A DNA stretch of 23,085 bases, from the NCBI GenBank assembly GCA_964537825.1, contig CAZIDL010000039.1:1-23085 (forward strand), given 5' to 3'. Position 1 is the first letter of the stretch, and every line of letters begins with the position of its first letter. The notes under the pieces are model-generated. The model saw only the letters and a list, made by a program, of their open reading frames with translations. It made no database searches and had not been told where the DNA came from. Source of the stretch: CAZIDL01 sp964537825 (GTDB lineage: Bacteria > Bacteroidota > Bacteroidia > Flavobacteriales_D > CAYVSK01). Below, piece after piece: positions 1 to 6,070 of the stretch. Made by a program: the position numbers and the translations under genes.

Positions 1-193
1 CGGTGAGCTGATCAACGTCATGAAATCCTTTGACATTCAGAAACTAGGAGGGCGTAAGCTCGCGCGGAAGATGGAAATGATCCCTCAAGATAAAGCAGGT
101 CACAAGACGGTGATGATCCGTGAAAAGATGAGCTTCAACGAACCGATCCAAGATTCCTTCTTCACTACGCGCAACATGAAAGAGCTCCGGTAA
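1..193 (+). CDS. LolA-like outer membrane lipoprotein-sorting protein (3' end, partial)
   Basis: Only the last 63 codons are present; the frame begins at base 2 and stops at TAA 191-193. The tail has the feel of the COG2834 LolA/MucB-like family: a segment about the analysed state of the protein (GGRKLARKMEMIPQDKAGHK), then a beta-strand run ending in SFFTTRNMKELR, close to the usual ending around 'FT...L'. Members are periplasmic proteins with an open half-barrel that binds acyl chains; their cargo in this subfamily is largely unknown. The next gene starts one base after the stop, so it heads an operon with two FtsX-type permeases, a LolD-like ATPase and an outer-membrane barrel, which fits a periplasmic carrier role. 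The N-terminus and any signal peptide lie outside the window, so the family call rests on the C-terminus and context. Confidence 0.68.
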   Translation, partial: GELINVMKSFDIQKLGGRKLARKMEMIPQDKAGHKTVMIREKMSFNEPIQDSFFTTRNMKELR

Positions 194-194
194 G

Positions 195-1406
195 ATGTAC
201 CTGAAGTTAGCCTGGCGGAACATCTGGCGGAATCGGGTGCGGACCGGGATCACGGTCGGTGCGATCCTCCTTTTCGTGCCGCTCGCGGTTTTCATGCGTT
301 CCATGCAGCTCGGCATGTACGATCACATGATCGATAATGTGGTTCGGACCTATGCGGGCTATGTGCAGGTCCATCAAAAGGGATACTGGGAGGAAAAGAC
401 CCTGAACCTTTCCATGGAGGCGAGCGATTCCCTGCTCCAGGAGTTGGAAGGGATGGATGAGGTCCAGGTCGCGGCTCCCCGGCTGGAAGGATTCGCTCTG
501 GCTTCTCACGAGGATCTTACCAAAGGGGTTCAGCTCGTTGGGGTGCGCACCAGTAAGGAGAAACAGCTCATGAAACTCGGGGATCGGCTCAGAAGAGGGA
601 GAATGCCGGGAGATCGAGGAATATTGGTAGGGAAGGGCCTTCTCAGCTATTTCGGGATCGAGATCGGTGATACCCTGGTCTTTTTGGGAAAAGGTTTCCA
701 TGGGATGCAAGCCGCTGGTAAATATCCCGTGCAAGGGGTGTTGGACTTGAACAGCCCGGAACTCAATGAACGCATGGTCTTTTTGCCGATGAAGGAGGCC
801 CAATATTTCTACGGGACCGGCCCTCGCTGGACGTCCATTTCCTTGGGTGTTCAAGGATTTTCGGACGCTTCAAAGCTGGCATCCGACATTCAAGAACGCT
901 TGGACAGCGAACGATACGAAGCGATGGGATGGCGGAAAATGATGCCGGAATTGGTCCAGATGATCCAAGCTGATAATGCCGGCGGTGTGATCATGGTCTT
1001 GATCCTCTATCTGCTCATCGCTTTCGGGATCTTCGGGACCGTTCTCATGATGACCGAGGAACGGATGACGGAGTTCGGGATCCTGGTGGCCGTTGGTATG
1101 AAGCGATGGCGTTTGAGCACTGTGATCTTCCTGGAAACCGTCATGCTTTCTTTGATCGGGGTCTTTTGTGGGATGCTCCTCGCTTATCCCCTCATGCTCT
1201 ATTTTCACCAAGATCCGATCCGTTTTAGCGGATCGGTCGGAGAGGCGATGAAGGGATTCGGGTTCGAGCCTGTTATCCCCACTTCCACCGACCCCTCGAT
1301 CCTGATGACCCATGCAGCGATCATTCTGGGGATGGGGGTCTTGGCAAGCAGTTATCCCCTGAGCCGGATCCTTCGTTTGAAAGCCGTCGAAGCAATGCGT
1401 AAATGA
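195..1406 (+). CDS. ABC transporter permease, FtsX/MacB (LolC/E-like) family, first copy
   Basis: A 403-residue inner-membrane protein with the classic FtsX/MacB layout. There is one TM helix near residues 17-36 after the N-terminal motif LAWRNIWRNRVRTGI, a large periplasmic domain (about 40-255), and three C-terminal TM helices (about 262-290, 310-340 and 375-395). The conserved cytoplasmic turn EFGILVAVGMKR follows the second TM helix, as in LolC, LolE and MacB. Such permeases do not form a classical channel; they pass mechanical energy from a LolD/MacB-type ATPase to the periplasm. The ATG lies one base after the LolA-like stop, and the 3' end overlaps the next permease gene by 4 nt (ATGA). 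With the second permease it probably forms a heterodimer like LolC-LolE. The substrate is not readable from sequence. Confidence 0.9.
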   Translation: MYLKLAWRNIWRNRVRTGITVGAILLFVPLAVFMRSMQLGMYDHMIDNVVRTYAGYVQVHQKGYWEEKTLNLSMEASDSLLQELEGMDEVQVAAPRLEGFALASHEDLTKGVQLVGVRTSKEKQLMKLGDRLRRGRMPGDRGILVGKGLLSYFGIEIGDTLVFLGKGFHGMQAAGKYPVQGVLDLNSPELNERMVFLPMKEAQYFYGTGPRWTSISLGVQGFSDASKLASDIQERLDSERYEAMGWRKMMPELVQMIQADNAGGVIMVLILYLLIAFGIFGTVLMMTEERMTEFGILVAVGMKRWRLSTVIFLETVMLSLIGVFCGMLLAYPLMLYFHQDPIRFSGSVGEAMKGFGFEPVIPTSTDPSILMTHAAIILGMGVLASSYPLSRILRLKAVEAMRK

Positions 1407-2629
1407 TGCTCCTCAAAGTCGCTTGGTTGAACATATGGCGGAATCCCCTTCGAAGCTTGATCGTGATGATCTCCATCGCGCTTGGTGTCTGGGCAGGGCT
1501 CTTCGTGATGGCCTTTTCCAAGGGGATGAACGATCAGCGGACCGAGGCCATGATCCGCACCAGCCTCTCCCACATCCAGGTCCATCATCCGGACTACCTG
1601 AAAGCGGCCAAAGTGAAGAACCGACTGGGTGCTGCTGGAGATGAGCTCCGTTCTTTCCTCGATACGATGGAGGAGGTAGAGGCTTCCAGCTTCCGGGCCT
1701 CCATCAATGGAATGGCCTCCTCGGCGAAAGGGGGTGTGGGAGTCAAAGTTCAAGGCATCGAACCGAAAAGGGAGGCCCGGGTCAGCAGCGTCCCTAAGAA
1801 CATGGTCCAAGGGCATTTTTTCGATTCCAGCCGTTACGATCGCCCCGTGGTCGTAGGAAAAGCGCTTTTGGAAAAACTCGGTCTGGAGCTCCACTCCAAG
1901 CTCGTTCTACGCTATCAAAGCGTCCAAGGCGATATGGTGGCCGGGGCTTACCGGATCGTCGGGGTCTTCGAGACGATGTCATCCAGCTTCGATGAGACGC
2001 ACGTTTTCATCCCTCAGAAGGATATGATGCGCTCCATGGAGGCCCAAGAACCCGTTCATCACGAAGCGGCCATCATCCTTAAAGATCCGGAAAAGGTCGG
2101 AGGGATGACCGCCCGTATCGACCGCGCCTTCCCAGCCCTGAAAGCGCGAAGCTGGAAAGAGATCTCTCCGGAACTCGGTTATGCGGATCAGATGATGACG
2201 CAGATGATGGTCATCTTCATCGGGATCATCATGCTCGCCCTCGCTTTCGGGATCGTGAATACGATGCTTATGGCGGTCCTTGAGCGGAAAAGGGAGCTTG
2301 GTATGTTGATGGCGGTCGGGATGAACCGATTCCGCGTTTTCTTGATGATCCTCTACGAGACCTTGTATCTGAGCCTTTTGAGCGGTCCGCTGGGCATCCT
2401 ATTCGGGTATGGGACGATCGAGTACTTCAACCAGGTCGGGATCGATCTGTCCATGGTCGCGGAGGGATTGCGGAGCTTGGCTGTCGGAAGAGTGGTGCAT
2501 CCCGTCCTCGAGACCGCTTTTTATTGGAACATTGCAGGGATCGTGGTCATGACTGCGATCATCGCTTCGCTTTTCCCAGCCTGGAAAGCTTTGCGCCTGA
2601 AACCCGCCGAAGCCATCCGAGCGATATGA
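1403..2629 (+). CDS. ABC transporter permease, FtsX/MacB (LolC/E-like) family, second copy
   Basis: A 408-residue paralogue of the preceding gene with the same architecture. The N-terminal motif VAWLNIWRNPLRSLI leads into a TM helix at about 17-37, followed by a periplasmic domain to about 265 and three C-terminal TM helices. The hallmark ERKRELGMLMAVGMNR sits between the second and third helices. The start ATG overlaps the previous stop in an ATGA, indicating translational coupling and 1:1 synthesis of the two permeases. The protein ends ALRLKPAEAIRAI, and the first permease ends in the related ILRLKAVEAMRK; such tails are common in MacB-like permeases. Two distinct permeases plus one ATPase matches LolCDE stoichiometry rather than a MacB homodimer, whose ATPase is fused. 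Export versus extraction of a lipid or lipoprotein substrate remains open. Confidence 0.9.
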   Translation: MMLLKVAWLNIWRNPLRSLIVMISIALGVWAGLFVMAFSKGMNDQRTEAMIRTSLSHIQVHHPDYLKAAKVKNRLGAAGDELRSFLDTMEEVEASSFRASINGMASSAKGGVGVKVQGIEPKREARVSSVPKNMVQGHFFDSSRYDRPVVVGKALLEKLGLELHSKLVLRYQSVQGDMVAGAYRIVGVFETMSSSFDETHVFIPQKDMMRSMEAQEPVHHEAAIILKDPEKVGGMTARIDRAFPALKARSWKEISPELGYADQMMTQMMVIFIGIIMLALAFGIVNTMLMAVLERKRELGMLMAVGMNRFRVFLMILYETLYLSLLSGPLGILFGYGTIEYFNQVGIDLSMVAEGLRSLAVGRVVHPVLETAFYWNIAGIVVMTAIIASLFPAWKALRLKPAEAIRAI

Positions 2630-2666
2630 GAATTTTCGCATCGGATCACCATCAAATCTCTATACT

Positions 2667-3374
2667 ATGAGTGTTATCCGAACAAAAGGGGTTACGAAGA
2701 TCTATGCGGAGACCAAAGTTGAGGTCCAGGCCCTGAGCGGGGTGGACCTCGAGGTGAAAGAAGGGGAATTCTCCGCACTGGTCGGTCCTTCCGGTTCGGG
2801 GAAGACCACCCTCCTGAACATCATCGGAGGATTGGATGAAGCGACGGAAGGCAAGGTGCAGGTGGGAGGAACGGATATAAGCGGTTTGAGCGAAAACCAG
2901 CTCATCGACTTCCGCCTTTACCATATCGGGTTCGTCTTCCAATCCTTCAATCTGATCCCCGTCCTCACCGCAAGGGAAAATGTTGAGTTCATCATGCTGA
3001 TGCAGAAGTGGAAAAAGAAGGACCGGGAGGACCGGGCCATGGAGCTTTTAAAGGCCGTGGGGCTGGAAGATCGGATCGATAATCGTCCCAATGAGCTCTC
3101 GGGAGGACAGCAGCAAAGGGTGGCAGTAGCCCGTGCTTTGGCTTCCAAACCTGAATTCGTCCTCGCCGATGAGCCTACGGCCAACCTCGATTCCACCTCG
3201 AGCAAGGGCCTCTTGGATATCATGGCTGAGCTCAACGAGAAGGAACAGGTCACCTTCATTTTCTCCACGCACGATCAGCGTGTGATCGACCGTGCGAGGC
3301 GCGTTGTGACGCTCGAGGATGGTCGTATTATTTCGGATGAAGAGCCTGAACCCGAACGTTCCGCTACGCGATGA
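2667..3374 (+). CDS. ABC transporter ATP-binding protein, LolD/MacB-type
   Basis: A 235-residue stand-alone nucleotide-binding domain. Visible motifs are Walker A GPSGSGKT (40-47), Q-loop glutamine in FVFQSFNLIP (Gln92), ABC signature LSGGQQQRVAVARAL (144-158), Walker B VLADEP with the catalytic glutamate (165-170), D-loop ANLD and H-loop histidine in FSTHD (His202). The FQSFNLIPVLTARENV stretch is typical of the LolD/FtsE/MacB subgroup. It is cytoplasmic and should power the two FtsX-type permeases directly upstream, 37 nt away. The start of the outer-membrane protein gene overlaps its stop by 4 nt. It closely resembles LolD, but the lolD symbol is withheld because many MacB-like systems share these motifs and the genome's canonical lol genes are not visible here. 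Confidence 0.93.
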   Translation: MSVIRTKGVTKIYAETKVEVQALSGVDLEVKEGEFSALVGPSGSGKTTLLNIIGGLDEATEGKVQVGGTDISGLSENQLIDFRLYHIGFVFQSFNLIPVLTARENVEFIMLMQKWKKKDREDRAMELLKAVGLEDRIDNRPNELSGGQQQRVAVARALASKPEFVLADEPTANLDSTSSKGLLDIMAELNEKEQVTFIFSTHDQRVIDRARRVVTLEDGRIISDEEPEPERSATR

Positions 3375-4576
3375 GGTGCTTTTGCTCCGTACTGATCCTT
3401 CTTTTCCTTTTCCCTTGCTCCCTTCAGGCGCAGGAAAATGATACGAGTGCAGGGTTTTGGGAGCAGATCGGGAAGGCTACGGAATTGAACGGTTATATCA
3501 AGCATTTATCGCTCGCAAGTTGGCAGGAAGGAAGTCTCGGTTCCTTCACCAATGAGAATTTCTTTCACAACCGGATCAAGTTCCGGGTTTATCCGACCGA
3601 TGCCTGGACCGCTGGGGTGGATGTCCGTAACCGCCTTTTTTACGGCGAAAGGGTGAAGAATGATCCCAACTACGGTGACCGGTTATTGGGGCAGTACCCT
3701 CAACGTTTTGACCTTTCCGAGCTCCTCGTCGATGAGGACGCTACGGTCCTCCATTCGAAACTCGATCGGGCCTGGCTTCGCTTTTCCAAAGGAAAGTGGG
3801 AGATCACAGCCGGAAGGCAGCGTATCAACTGGAGTATGAACCTTGCCTGGAATCCCAACGACCTTTTCAATGCTTATTCCTTCGTGGATTTTGATTACGA
3901 GGAGCGTCCTGGTAGCGATGCGATCTGGCTTCGCTATTTCCCAGCGATGATGAGCTCCATCGATATCGCTTACCGGCCGGGTAAGGACCCAGAGGACCGT
4001 GTGGCTGCTTTCCGGTACAAGTTCAACAAGAAGGGGTATGACTTTCAGGTGCTCGGAGGGCAATTCCGCTCTGATGTGGCGCTCGGAGCGGGATGGGCAG
4101 GCAATCTTGGGGATGCCGGATTAAAAGGAGAGCTCACCTATTTCCATCCCTACGATGACTATTTGGAGCGCAGGGGACAGCTCAGCGCTTCGGCGACGAT
4201 CGATCACATGTTCCAGGGTTCTTTCTACATGGCCGCTTCATATCTCTGGAATTCAGAAGGCATTAGCGAACCACCGAAGCGGCCCATGAACGTGTTCCGG
4301 CGGACAGCGCTCGGTGCCAAAAACCTGATGCCGACCGAGCATTCGCTCCTTTACCAAGTTCAACATCGTTTCGATCCCACCCTGGAGGCCAGCATTGCAA
4401 GCATCTGGTCGCCAGGGAGCAATGCGCTCTTCTTGATGCCCTCTATAACTCACAGCCTCGACGAGGATTGGGACCTGAGCCTGCATGGTCAGTTCTTTTT
4501 CATCGAGACCGCGCCTAGCAATGGGTTGAATGACCTTGGAAATGTGCTCTTTCTACGTTGGAGATGGAGTTTTTGA
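3371..4576 (+). CDS. Outer-membrane beta-barrel protein at the end of the LolA/FtsX/LolD-like operon
   Basis: A 401-residue protein with a cleavable signal peptide (hydrophobic core LILLFLFPC, probable cut after A20 in LQAQ). The remainder alternates polar and aromatic residues as in beta-barrels and ends in the outer-membrane sorting signature WRWSF with a terminal Phe. The segment GRQRINWSMNLAWNPNDLFNA (about residues 149-169) is of the kind seen in DUF1302-like and related bacterial barrels. Its ATG overlaps the ATPase stop (ATGA), so it is translated with the ABC genes and probably forms the outer-membrane end of the same system. Known analogy: DUF1302 barrels are often encoded beside DUF1329 LolA-fold proteins and RND pumps; here an ABC pump would take the RND place. 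The barrel call is solid; the DUF1302 relationship is tentative. Confidence 0.7.
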   Translation: MRCFCSVLILLFLFPCSLQAQENDTSAGFWEQIGKATELNGYIKHLSLASWQEGSLGSFTNENFFHNRIKFRVYPTDAWTAGVDVRNRLFYGERVKNDPNYGDRLLGQYPQRFDLSELLVDEDATVLHSKLDRAWLRFSKGKWEITAGRQRINWSMNLAWNPNDLFNAYSFVDFDYEERPGSDAIWLRYFPAMMSSIDIAYRPGKDPEDRVAAFRYKFNKKGYDFQVLGGQFRSDVALGAGWAGNLGDAGLKGELTYFHPYDDYLERRGQLSASATIDHMFQGSFYMAASYLWNSEGISEPPKRPMNVFRRTALGAKNLMPTEHSLLYQVQHRFDPTLEASIASIWSPGSNALFLMPSITHSLDEDWDLSLHGQFFFIETAPSNGLNDLGNVLFLRWRWSF

Positions 4577-4697
4577 CTTTTCTTTTAAGATCTTGATCAT
4601 TAAGGTACGAGCATTCATTTAATACAGATCGACCGTTTAATGAATAGCAGATTAAATTTAAAATACCTTGGTCCCCTGAGAGAAAAAGTATTAAAAT

Positions 4698-4705
4698 TAC
4701 TTTTG
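4698..4705 (+). promoter_or_regulatory. Putative Bacteroidetes -7 promoter box before small lipoprotein 1
   Basis: TACTTTTG is an exact match to the Bacteroidetes -7 consensus TAnnTTTG and lies 20 nt before the ATG at 4725. No TTG is seen at the usual spacing; the nearest (4668-4670) is too far upstream. The equivalent place is occupied by similar boxes in the other two copies. Confidence 0.4.
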
Positions 4706-4724
4706 CCATCAAAGCTCGATCCTC

Positions 4725-4949
4725 ATGCGCAAGCTCGATCTAGCTATTATTGCTCTTTCCCTCGGTCTTTCTGTTGCCGCTTGCAAAACGGAGTACGCTT
4801 GCAAGTGTGTGACGAACGATCCCAACGGGTCTACGACCGACACCTATGTCAAGAAGCACAGCAACAAGAGCGAAGCTAAAAGCTGGTGCGCTGGTTACGA
4901 AAAAAAGAGCTCCAAAAGCACGACGGATTGCAGGGTCAGCGAAAGATGA
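4725..4949 (+). CDS. Small Cys-rich lipoprotein, copy 1 of 3
   Basis: A 74-residue predicted lipoprotein. It begins MRKLDLAIIALSLGLSVAAC, a signal peptide with lipobox SVAAC and lipidated Cys20. The mature part has a KTEYxCxC motif (Cys26, Cys28), a KKHSNKSEAKSWCAG motif (Cys55) and a last cysteine near the end (DCRVSE), giving four non-lipid cysteines that could form two disulfides. It is paralogous to the two genes that follow, but carries an insert of about eight residues after the CxC pair and is the most diverged copy. Short lipoproteins with a CxC pair and a downstream K-S-x-A motif are frequent in Bacteroidota and generally unassigned. No function is proposed. It sits 148 nt after the envelope operon with its own -7-like box. 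Confidence 0.8.
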   Translation: MRKLDLAIIALSLGLSVAACKTEYACKCVTNDPNGSTTDTYVKKHSNKSEAKSWCAGYEKKSSKSTTDCRVSER

Positions 4950-5040
4950 AGCTTTGAGACTGATCCTTGACCCAAGGTGAAAATAATCCGGCAACCTTGA
5001 AGAGTTTTCTCGGCCCTACCTGCTTTCCGCTGCTATTTTA

Positions 5041-5070
5041 TTGCGGCAAGAACATTTTTTTTTAAACTTG
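5041..5070 (+). promoter_or_regulatory. Putative Bacteroidetes promoter (-33/-7) with a T9 tract in the spacer, small lipoprotein 2
   Basis: TTG at 5041-5043 and TAAACTTG at 5063-5070 are separated by 19 nt, the normal Bacteroidetes -33/-7 spacing. The -7 box differs from TAnnTTTG at one base. The spacer contains nine consecutive T residues (5055-5063). The box lies 24 nt before the ATG at 5095, and the bases after it (CTTGCGTCGAA) recur in almost the same form before copy 3. Confidence 0.5.
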
Positions 5071-5094
5071 CGTCGAAACCAAAAATCGATCGAC

Positions 5095-5289
5095 ATGCGT
5101 AAGCTCAACGTAGCTATCCTCGCCCTCTTTTTCGGGCTTTCTTTCGCTTCCTGCAAGACCGAGTACACTTGTTCTTGCTCCGATGGTGAACAGTACACCA
5201 AAAAGCACAGTGACAAGAGCGAAGCAGAATCCTGGTGCAGCGGGAAGGAAGACAGTACGACGATCTGTGAAGTATCCGAAAGCGGTTGA
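5095..5289 (+). CDS. Small Cys-rich lipoprotein, copy 2 of 3
   Basis: A 64-residue predicted lipoprotein starting MRKLNVAILALFFGLSFASC, with the lipidated cysteine at position 20. Start choice: an in-frame TTG exists at 5041, but it would put 18 residues before the signal peptide and coincides with the promoter, whereas the ATG at 5095 aligns exactly with both paralogues. The mature chain keeps the family pattern: CKTEYxCxC, YTKKHSDKSEAESWCSGKE, then a final cysteine in CEVSES. It is closer to copy 3 than to copy 1. A strong intrinsic terminator follows at 5335-5369, so this is a monocistronic unit. Confidence 0.85.
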   Translation: MRKLNVAILALFFGLSFASCKTEYTCSCSDGEQYTKKHSDKSEAESWCSGKEDSTTICEVSESG

Positions 5290-5334
5290 TAATCGCTTGA
5301 TCCTATTGAACGGTCAAAGGCCGTTCTACTTCTA

Positions 5335-5369
5335 AACCGGATCATCCACAGGGTGATCCGGTTTTTTTT
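5335..5369 (+). terminator. Intrinsic terminator after small lipoprotein 2
   Basis: A perfect 10-bp stem, AACCGGATCA (5335-5344) with TGATCCGGTT (5354-5363), closes a 9-nt loop and runs into eight T residues. A smaller hairpin, GAACGG/CCGTTC, sits just upstream at 5308-5326. Confidence 0.9.
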
Positions 5370-5420
5370 GGCTGCTGGTAAGAGCGATTTTTTCGAAAAT
5401 GAATAGGTTTTGAATTTTAT

Positions 5421-5428
5421 TATACCTG
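5421..5428 (+). promoter_or_regulatory. Weak -7-like promoter box before small lipoprotein 3
   Basis: TATACCTG matches TAnnTTTG at all but two positions and is followed by CGTCGAA, as in copy 2. It lies 23 nt before the ATG at 5452, the same geometry as in the other copies. No properly spaced TTG is present, so support comes mainly from conservation between paralogous upstream regions. Confidence 0.35.
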
Positions 5429-5451
5429 CGTCGAACTAAAGATCAATGGAT

Positions 5452-5667
5452 ATGCGCAAGCTGAATGTAGCTATTATCGCTCTCTTTTTCGGACTTTCTT
5501 TTGCTTCCTGTAAGACGGAGTATGAGTGTGGTTGTGGGGATGGAAACTCCTACACCAAAAAACACAGCAGTAAAAGTGAGGCTCAGTCATGGTGCGAGGG
5601 AAAGGAAGGTACTTACGAGGTAAACGGTACGGAAGTTCAATACGAATGCACGGTTAGTGAAAAGTAA
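5452..5667 (+). CDS. Small Cys-rich lipoprotein, copy 3 of 3
   Basis: A 71-residue predicted lipoprotein starting MRKLNVAIIALFFGLSFASC. The in-frame ATG at 5446 adds only Met-Asp; 5452 is preferred because it aligns with the other copies. The mature protein has CKTEYECGC, YTKKHSSKSEAQSWCEGKEG and a last cysteine in CTVSEK, with a longer loop between the third and fourth cysteines than copy 2. Signal peptide and core are nearly identical to copy 2, so the two arose by a fairly recent tandem duplication, while the loop between cysteines has diverged. That pattern suggests a constant disulfide scaffold with a variable loop. Function unknown; likely anchored in a membrane facing the periplasm or the surface. 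Confidence 0.85.
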   Translation: MRKLNVAIIALFFGLSFASCKTEYECGCGDGNSYTKKHSSKSEAQSWCEGKEGTYEVNGTEVQYECTVSEK

Positions 5668-5705
5668 GGCCGTTAAAGAGGCAATAGCATTTTGCCTTTG
5701 ACCTC

Positions 5706-5740
5706 AAAAAGACCGGGTGATCCTAACCCGGTCTTTTTTT
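5706..5740 (+). terminator. Intrinsic terminator after small lipoprotein 3
   Basis: An 8-bp GC-rich stem, GACCGGGT (5711-5718) with ACCCGGTC (5726-5733), has a 7-nt loop. It is preceded by five A and followed by seven T residues, so the stem can extend by A-T pairs and might work in both directions. The GGGTGATCC core also occurs in the terminator of copy 2. Confidence 0.9.
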
Positions 5741-6070
5741 GTTTTATTTTTTTCAGGATCATAGTTCGGTGCCAAGCTTGTTTTTCCTTGAAATAAAGTC
5801 CTGTCGGTTACTTGTTTTAGCGGTTGTAAGTAAGATGATATGTTAACATGCTTTGATAGGGAGACTTATGGAGAAGACCCCCGGGGCCCTGATGAAGCTG
5901 AGAAATGCTTTAGTAACAGAGATGACGCTAACACCATTTGCGCATTGACGGGGAGTAACCAAGCAAACACTTTGCTTTTTCTTAGCAGGTGGGAGGCATC
6001 CCCTTTCAGGGTACAGTCCTTCGTCTTAACTCCTGAATAGGTTTGAACCGTCGAGGCATTAACCAGAGGC
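5741..6070. other. Gene-poor intergenic stretch between the lipoprotein array and a minus-strand gene
   Basis: About 330 nt with no gene I can support. A 66-codon open frame at 5840-6040 (plus) has no recognisable motif, signal peptide or promoter. The only clear structure is an A/T-rich hairpin followed by T residues at 5961-5980. The minus-strand gene that ends at 6071 has no obvious terminator here. Confidence 0.5.
5961..5980 (+). terminator. Weak terminator-like hairpin
   Basis: AAGCAAA (5961-5967) pairs with TTTGCTT (5971-5977) across a 3-nt loop, followed by TTTCTT. The stem is A/T-rich and no plus-strand gene precedes it closely, so it is either a back-up terminator for readthrough from the lipoprotein genes, the end of an unseen small RNA, or chance. 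Confidence 0.25.

Noticed and set aside
5985..6020. Faint similarity between this gap and the reverse complement of about 22700-22735 (CCCT...AGGG hairpins with GGAGGCAT-like flanks), considered as a dispersed repeat
   Set aside because: The match is short and needs several gaps; not enough to call a repeat family without a genome-wide comparison.
5840..6040. 66-codon plus-strand frame in the 5741-6070 gap
   Set aside because: No signal peptide, motif, promoter or paralogue; the hairpin at 5961-5980 lies inside it. Considered a chance frame.
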